Source of the DNA: Rhizobium sp.
Lineage (GTDB): Bacteria > Pseudomonadota > Alphaproteobacteria > Rhizobiales > Rhizobiaceae
DNA length: 64,000 nucleotides
Assembly (NCBI GenBank): GCA_019739215.1
Contig: JAHHDR010000032.1
Span: 62,001-126,000 of the forward strand
Direction of reading: 5' to 3'
Shown here: positions 61,472 through 64,000 of the stretch, in pieces
Numbering within the stretch: the first letter of the stretch is position 1
Layout: each line of letters opens with the position of its first letter
Translations under genes and position numbers: made by a program
Notes under the pieces: generated by a model
Told to the model about the DNA's origin: nothing
Databases searched by the model: none
Seen by the model: the letters and a program-made list of their open reading frames with translations, nothing else

Positions 61472-61673
61472 GATCTATCCTTAAATGAATGTGCGTTTGA
61501 CGCCAATCCTTCTTGCATTGTCCGTCTGAAATGTCGAAGGAATTTATTGACTTAAACACTTCCGGAGCAAAGTCGGACTTGGGAGCCTGACAATGCTGTT
61601 TTTGCGGTCGTCGTCGGGCTTTTTGATTGGCTATCGCAGGTATGCGGACCACGGCCGACAGATCGGACAGGCC
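61472..61673. other. Intergenic region, no gene seen
   Basis: 202 bp with no supported gene. It must hold the promoter of the small secreted protein gene and the 3' end of the LysR transcript; no convincing consensus was found. Confidence 0.5.
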
Positions 61674-62585
61674 TCATGCTGCATTCAGTCTCCAGTCTGC
61701 CAGAAGCTTGACCAGCCAGTCCACGAAAACGCGCACCTTGTTGCTGAGGTGCCGGTTCGATGGATAGACGACGTAGAGTGGGATCGGCTCGATGGTCCAT
61801 TCGGGCAGGACCTGGACGAGTCTGCCGGCCTTGATGTCGTCGGGGATGAGAAATCGCGGCATCAGGGCGACACCAAGTCCGGTCTGCGCCGCTGTCAGGT
61901 AACTTCGGGCATCGTTGACGGATATCAGGTATCGGCCGGTCACCGCGACTGTCTCGCCGCCTCTGCGGAATTCGAACGGCAGCGTCCGGTTGGTCTGGGC
62001 CTGGAAGTAGTTGACGCAATAATGGTCCGTCTCCAGCGCCGCGGGCGAATCCGGCATGCCGTGCTTTTCGATATAGAGGGGGGCCGCGCATGCGATCATT
62101 CCCATTTCGGAGATGCGCCGCGCGATGAGCGACTGGTCCCCGGGCGGGCCGCCGCGCAACGCGCAGTCGACATTTTCGGCGAGATAATCGACGGTGCGGT
62201 CGCCGACTCCGAGGTCGATGCGGATGTCGGGGCATTTCTGGTAGAAATCGCACAGCGCCGGGATCACGATCCAGTCCGCGAAGGCGCCGGCCATCTCGAC
62301 CCGCAACCGGCCGCTGGGGCTGCCGGTCGAGTTCGACAGGCTGCCGTCAAGCTCGTCGACCTCGGCCACGATGCGGGTGGCGCGTTCGTAGTAGAGCGCG
62401 CCATCGGTGGTGACCACCACCCGCCGTGTCGTGCGATTGAGCAGTTGGGTCCGCAGATGGGCTTCCAGCCCCTGGATGAGATTGGTCACGGTCGCCTTGG
62501 GCATGCGAAGCGCGTCGGATGCTCGTGTGAAATTGCCGGTTTCAACGACGCGGATGAAGGCGCGCATGGCCGAAAGCTGGTCCAT
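61674..62585 (-). CDS. LysR-family transcriptional regulator
   Basis: 303-residue regulator with the LysR winged helix (MRAFIRVVETGNFTRASDAL, KATVTNLIQGLEAHL) and an effector domain in the family position. Divergent from the hydrolase at 62754 and the efflux adaptor, so it probably controls the RND pump. Belongs to the large AaeR/PecT-like branch judging by the QLLNRTTRRVVVTTDG segment. Confidence 0.9.
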   Translation of the reverse strand: MDQLSAMRAFIRVVETGNFTRASDALRMPKATVTNLIQGLEAHLRTQLLNRTTRRVVVTTDGALYYERATRIVAEVDELDGSLSNSTGSPSGRLRVEMAGAFADWIVIPALCDFYQKCPDIRIDLGVGDRTVDYLAENVDCALRGGPPGDQSLIARRISEMGMIACAAPLYIEKHGMPDSPAALETDHYCVNYFQAQTNRTLPFEFRRGGETVAVTGRYLISVNDARSYLTAAQTGLGVALMPRFLIPDDIKAGRLVQVLPEWTIEPIPLYVVYPSNRHLSNKVRVFVDWLVKLLADWRLNAA

Positions 62586-62753
62586 TGGATCTCACCTCAG
62601 GTGCTGCATTGCGTTATTGTTCGAAATTTCGAATAGTGTAATCATAATATGCCATCTTGTTCCGTTTATCGAATAACAATACCTTCCGGTCAGAGATTGC
62701 AAGTGGTCCCCTCGGAAAACTTGCGCTATTCGAACAGGATGGAAATCAGGACG

Positions 62754-63551
62754 ATGTCGGTCGACGTGAAAGACATGATGCTGGACAAGGTGGCGATTGG
62801 CCCCGTGTCGGCGCGTGTCTATCAGGGTGCCGATTTTGCCAAGGGCCCGCCGATCGTCCTTTTCTTCGGTGGCGGTGCATTTCTCGATCAGGGGCCGGCT
62901 GAAAGTCAGGTGGCGGAGTGCCTCGCCAGTATCGGCGCCATTGTCGTGGTGCCGGATTATCTGACGCCGCTCGGAGGTGCCTTTCCCAAGCCGCTGGAAG
63001 TTGGCTTTTCGATCTTTTCCTATCTTGCCAAGAAGCGTGCGGGACTGGGGGATCGCAAATCGCTGCTGCTGGTCGGCGGCGAAGAGGCCGGCGGCAATAT
63101 CGCTGCCGCCGTGGCGTTCAAGGCGAGGGATCACTTCGCCAAGGAACTCGACGGGCAGGTGCTGCTGTCGCCGCTGGTGGATGCGTTCATGGGCTCGGCC
63201 TCGATGCGCGAGGCAGATGCGATCGGCATGCGCGCGCGATGGACAGAAGGCTGGAGCCAGTATCTGAGCGCCGGCGTCTGCCATCCCTATGCGGCGCCCT
63301 GTCTCTGTTCGCGCATGGCCGGTCTCGCGCCGACCTTGCTGCTGACAGCAAATGACGACCCGCTGCGCGATGAAGCGGTCGGTTTCGCCGAACGACTCGA
63401 GCAGGCCGGCAACAAAGTACGCCAACATGTCCTTCCCGCCGGGACAGGCTGGCCCTCGATTTATGGCGGAAAGACCGATGCCGCCGCGACGTGGCAAGAC
63501 AGCGTTCGCCAGCAGTTTGCCAGCTTCATCAAGGACATCGGCCAGCATTGA
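62754..63551 (+). CDS. Alpha/beta hydrolase-fold-3-like protein lacking catalytic residues
   Basis: About 265 residues from the ATG at 62754 (AGGACG upstream). Overall layout matches HSL-type alpha/beta hydrolases, but the oxyanion motif HGGG is FGGGA, the nucleophile motif GDSAGG reads GEEAGG (Glu at the serine position), and the late catalytic His segment is GTGWPS. It is probably not a serine hydrolase. Encoded between the LysR gene and the RND adaptor, probably cotranscribed with the latter. May be a ligand-binding protein. Confidence 0.75.
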   Translation: MSVDVKDMMLDKVAIGPVSARVYQGADFAKGPPIVLFFGGGAFLDQGPAESQVAECLASIGAIVVVPDYLTPLGGAFPKPLEVGFSIFSYLAKKRAGLGDRKSLLLVGGEEAGGNIAAAVAFKARDHFAKELDGQVLLSPLVDAFMGSASMREADAIGMRARWTEGWSQYLSAGVCHPYAAPCLCSRMAGLAPTLLLTANDDPLRDEAVGFAERLEQAGNKVRQHVLPAGTGWPSIYGGKTDAAATWQDSVRQQFASFIKDIGQH

Positions 63552-63584
63552 TTTGGCCAGCACCTATTTGGCCAGCACGTATTC
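63540..63584 (+). repeat. Three tandem copies of a 15-bp unit
   Basis: Units start at 63540, 63555 and 63570, each GGCCAGCA followed by 7 variable bases. The first copy holds the last codons and stop of the hydrolase gene, and the others lie just after it. In frame they repeat Gly-Gln-His. It suggests a slipped duplication at the gene end. Confidence 0.8.
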
Positions 63585-63640
63585 GGATTGAAACAACAGT
63601 GATCATGCGCGCCCGTTTGGGGTCGCAAGGAGAGTAACAA

Positions 63641-64000
63641 ATGACATCGAAGAGCAAGCGCTGGGCCCTTTTGGGCGCCGGCATGGGAATTGCTGCGTCT
63701 TTTGGAACCGCAGCCCTGTTTCTGGACCTGCCGATGAGCACGGTCGCCGTCGCCGCCGCACCCGTGGAAGCGCCGGCGATACCGGTGACCGTTGCCCTGG
63801 TCGAAGCCCGTGATATCACCACCTGGGAAGAGTTTTCCGGGCGGCTCGAAGCCGTCGACCGGGTGCAGATCCGCTCGCGGGTCGATGGCGCCATCCAGTC
63901 CGTCAATTTCCGCGAGGGCGCCCTGGTGAAGGCGGGAGACCTGCTGTTCACCATCGATCCGGCACCCTATCAGGCCGCTGTCGCCCAGGCGCAAGGCCAG
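63641..64000 (+). CDS. RND efflux periplasmic adaptor (partial, runs off right edge)
   Basis: First 120 codons of a membrane fusion protein. N-terminal signal/anchor helix, then the adaptor start IPVTVALVEARDITTWEEFSG and the lipoyl-type half SRVDGAIQSVNFREGALVKAGDLLFTIDPAPY, typical of AcrA/MexA. The ATG at 63641 follows AAGGAGAG. The inner-membrane pump gene would follow beyond the window. Under the divergent LysR regulator at 61674. Confidence 0.9.
   Translation, partial: MTSKSKRWALLGAGMGIAASFGTAALFLDLPMSTVAVAAAPVEAPAIPVTVALVEARDITTWEEFSGRLEAVDRVQIRSRVDGAIQSVNFREGALVKAGDLLFTIDPAPYQAAVAQAQGQ

Overview
The window looks like part of a large secondary replicon (megaplasmid or chromid) of a rhizobial alphaproteobacterium. 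It carries a complete repABC replication and partition cassette (57103-60717, minus strand). This replicon type is typical of Rhizobiales. The GC-rich coding style, the density of ABC importers with dedicated regulators, and a plant-associated type LuxR solo fit a soil or rhizosphere lifestyle. I do not assign a genus. I saw no rRNA, tRNA, CRISPR array or insertion sequence.

Region by region. 1-6855: methylthioribose-type salvage (mtnK, mtnA, start of a split transketolase), divergent from a sugar-type ABC importer, with a palindromic operator between them. 6912-12442: a D-serine/D-threonine type PLP enzyme divergent from a polar amino acid ABC importer, a RidA-like deaminase and an IclR regulator. 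12612-13515: a LysR regulator broken by one extra G. 13567-26037: a molybdenum hydroxylase cluster, with one operon (PotD/B/C/A-like importer, [2Fe-2S], Mo and FAD subunits, amidase) divergent from coxG-coxD-coxE. 26163-32189: iron-type alcohol dehydrogenase, sodium:solute symporter, small membrane protein, flotillin/YqiK-like protein, and a type-1 opsin-like protein whose retinal lysine is arginine. 32236-40353: a sugar-type ABC importer in an operon with a metallo-beta-lactamase-fold lactonase, an alpha/beta hydrolase and a small protein, divergent from an IclR regulator. 41487-44161: a serine-less alpha/beta hydrolase, a second paralogous IclR and an AraC regulator. 44273-52126: a peptide ABC importer operon headed by a proline iminopeptidase, a LuxR solo with the M/W signature of plant-responsive solos, and a second iminopeptidase. 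52260-53957: a soluble double-PAS chemoreceptor. 53973-57015: a rhamnulose-phosphate aldolase/dehydrogenase fusion and a SorC regulator. 57103-60717: repC, antisense ctRNA, repB, parS, repA. 61127-64000: a small secreted protein, a LysR regulator, a degenerate hydrolase and the start of an RND efflux adaptor.

The common pattern is a set of catabolic islands, each with its own importer, enzymes and regulator, packed next to the replication genes. Two stand out. One is the lysine-less opsin beside flotillin and symporter genes. The other is the LuxR solo / iminopeptidase / peptide importer locus, whose layout and ligand-pocket residues match the plant-responsive LuxR solo systems.
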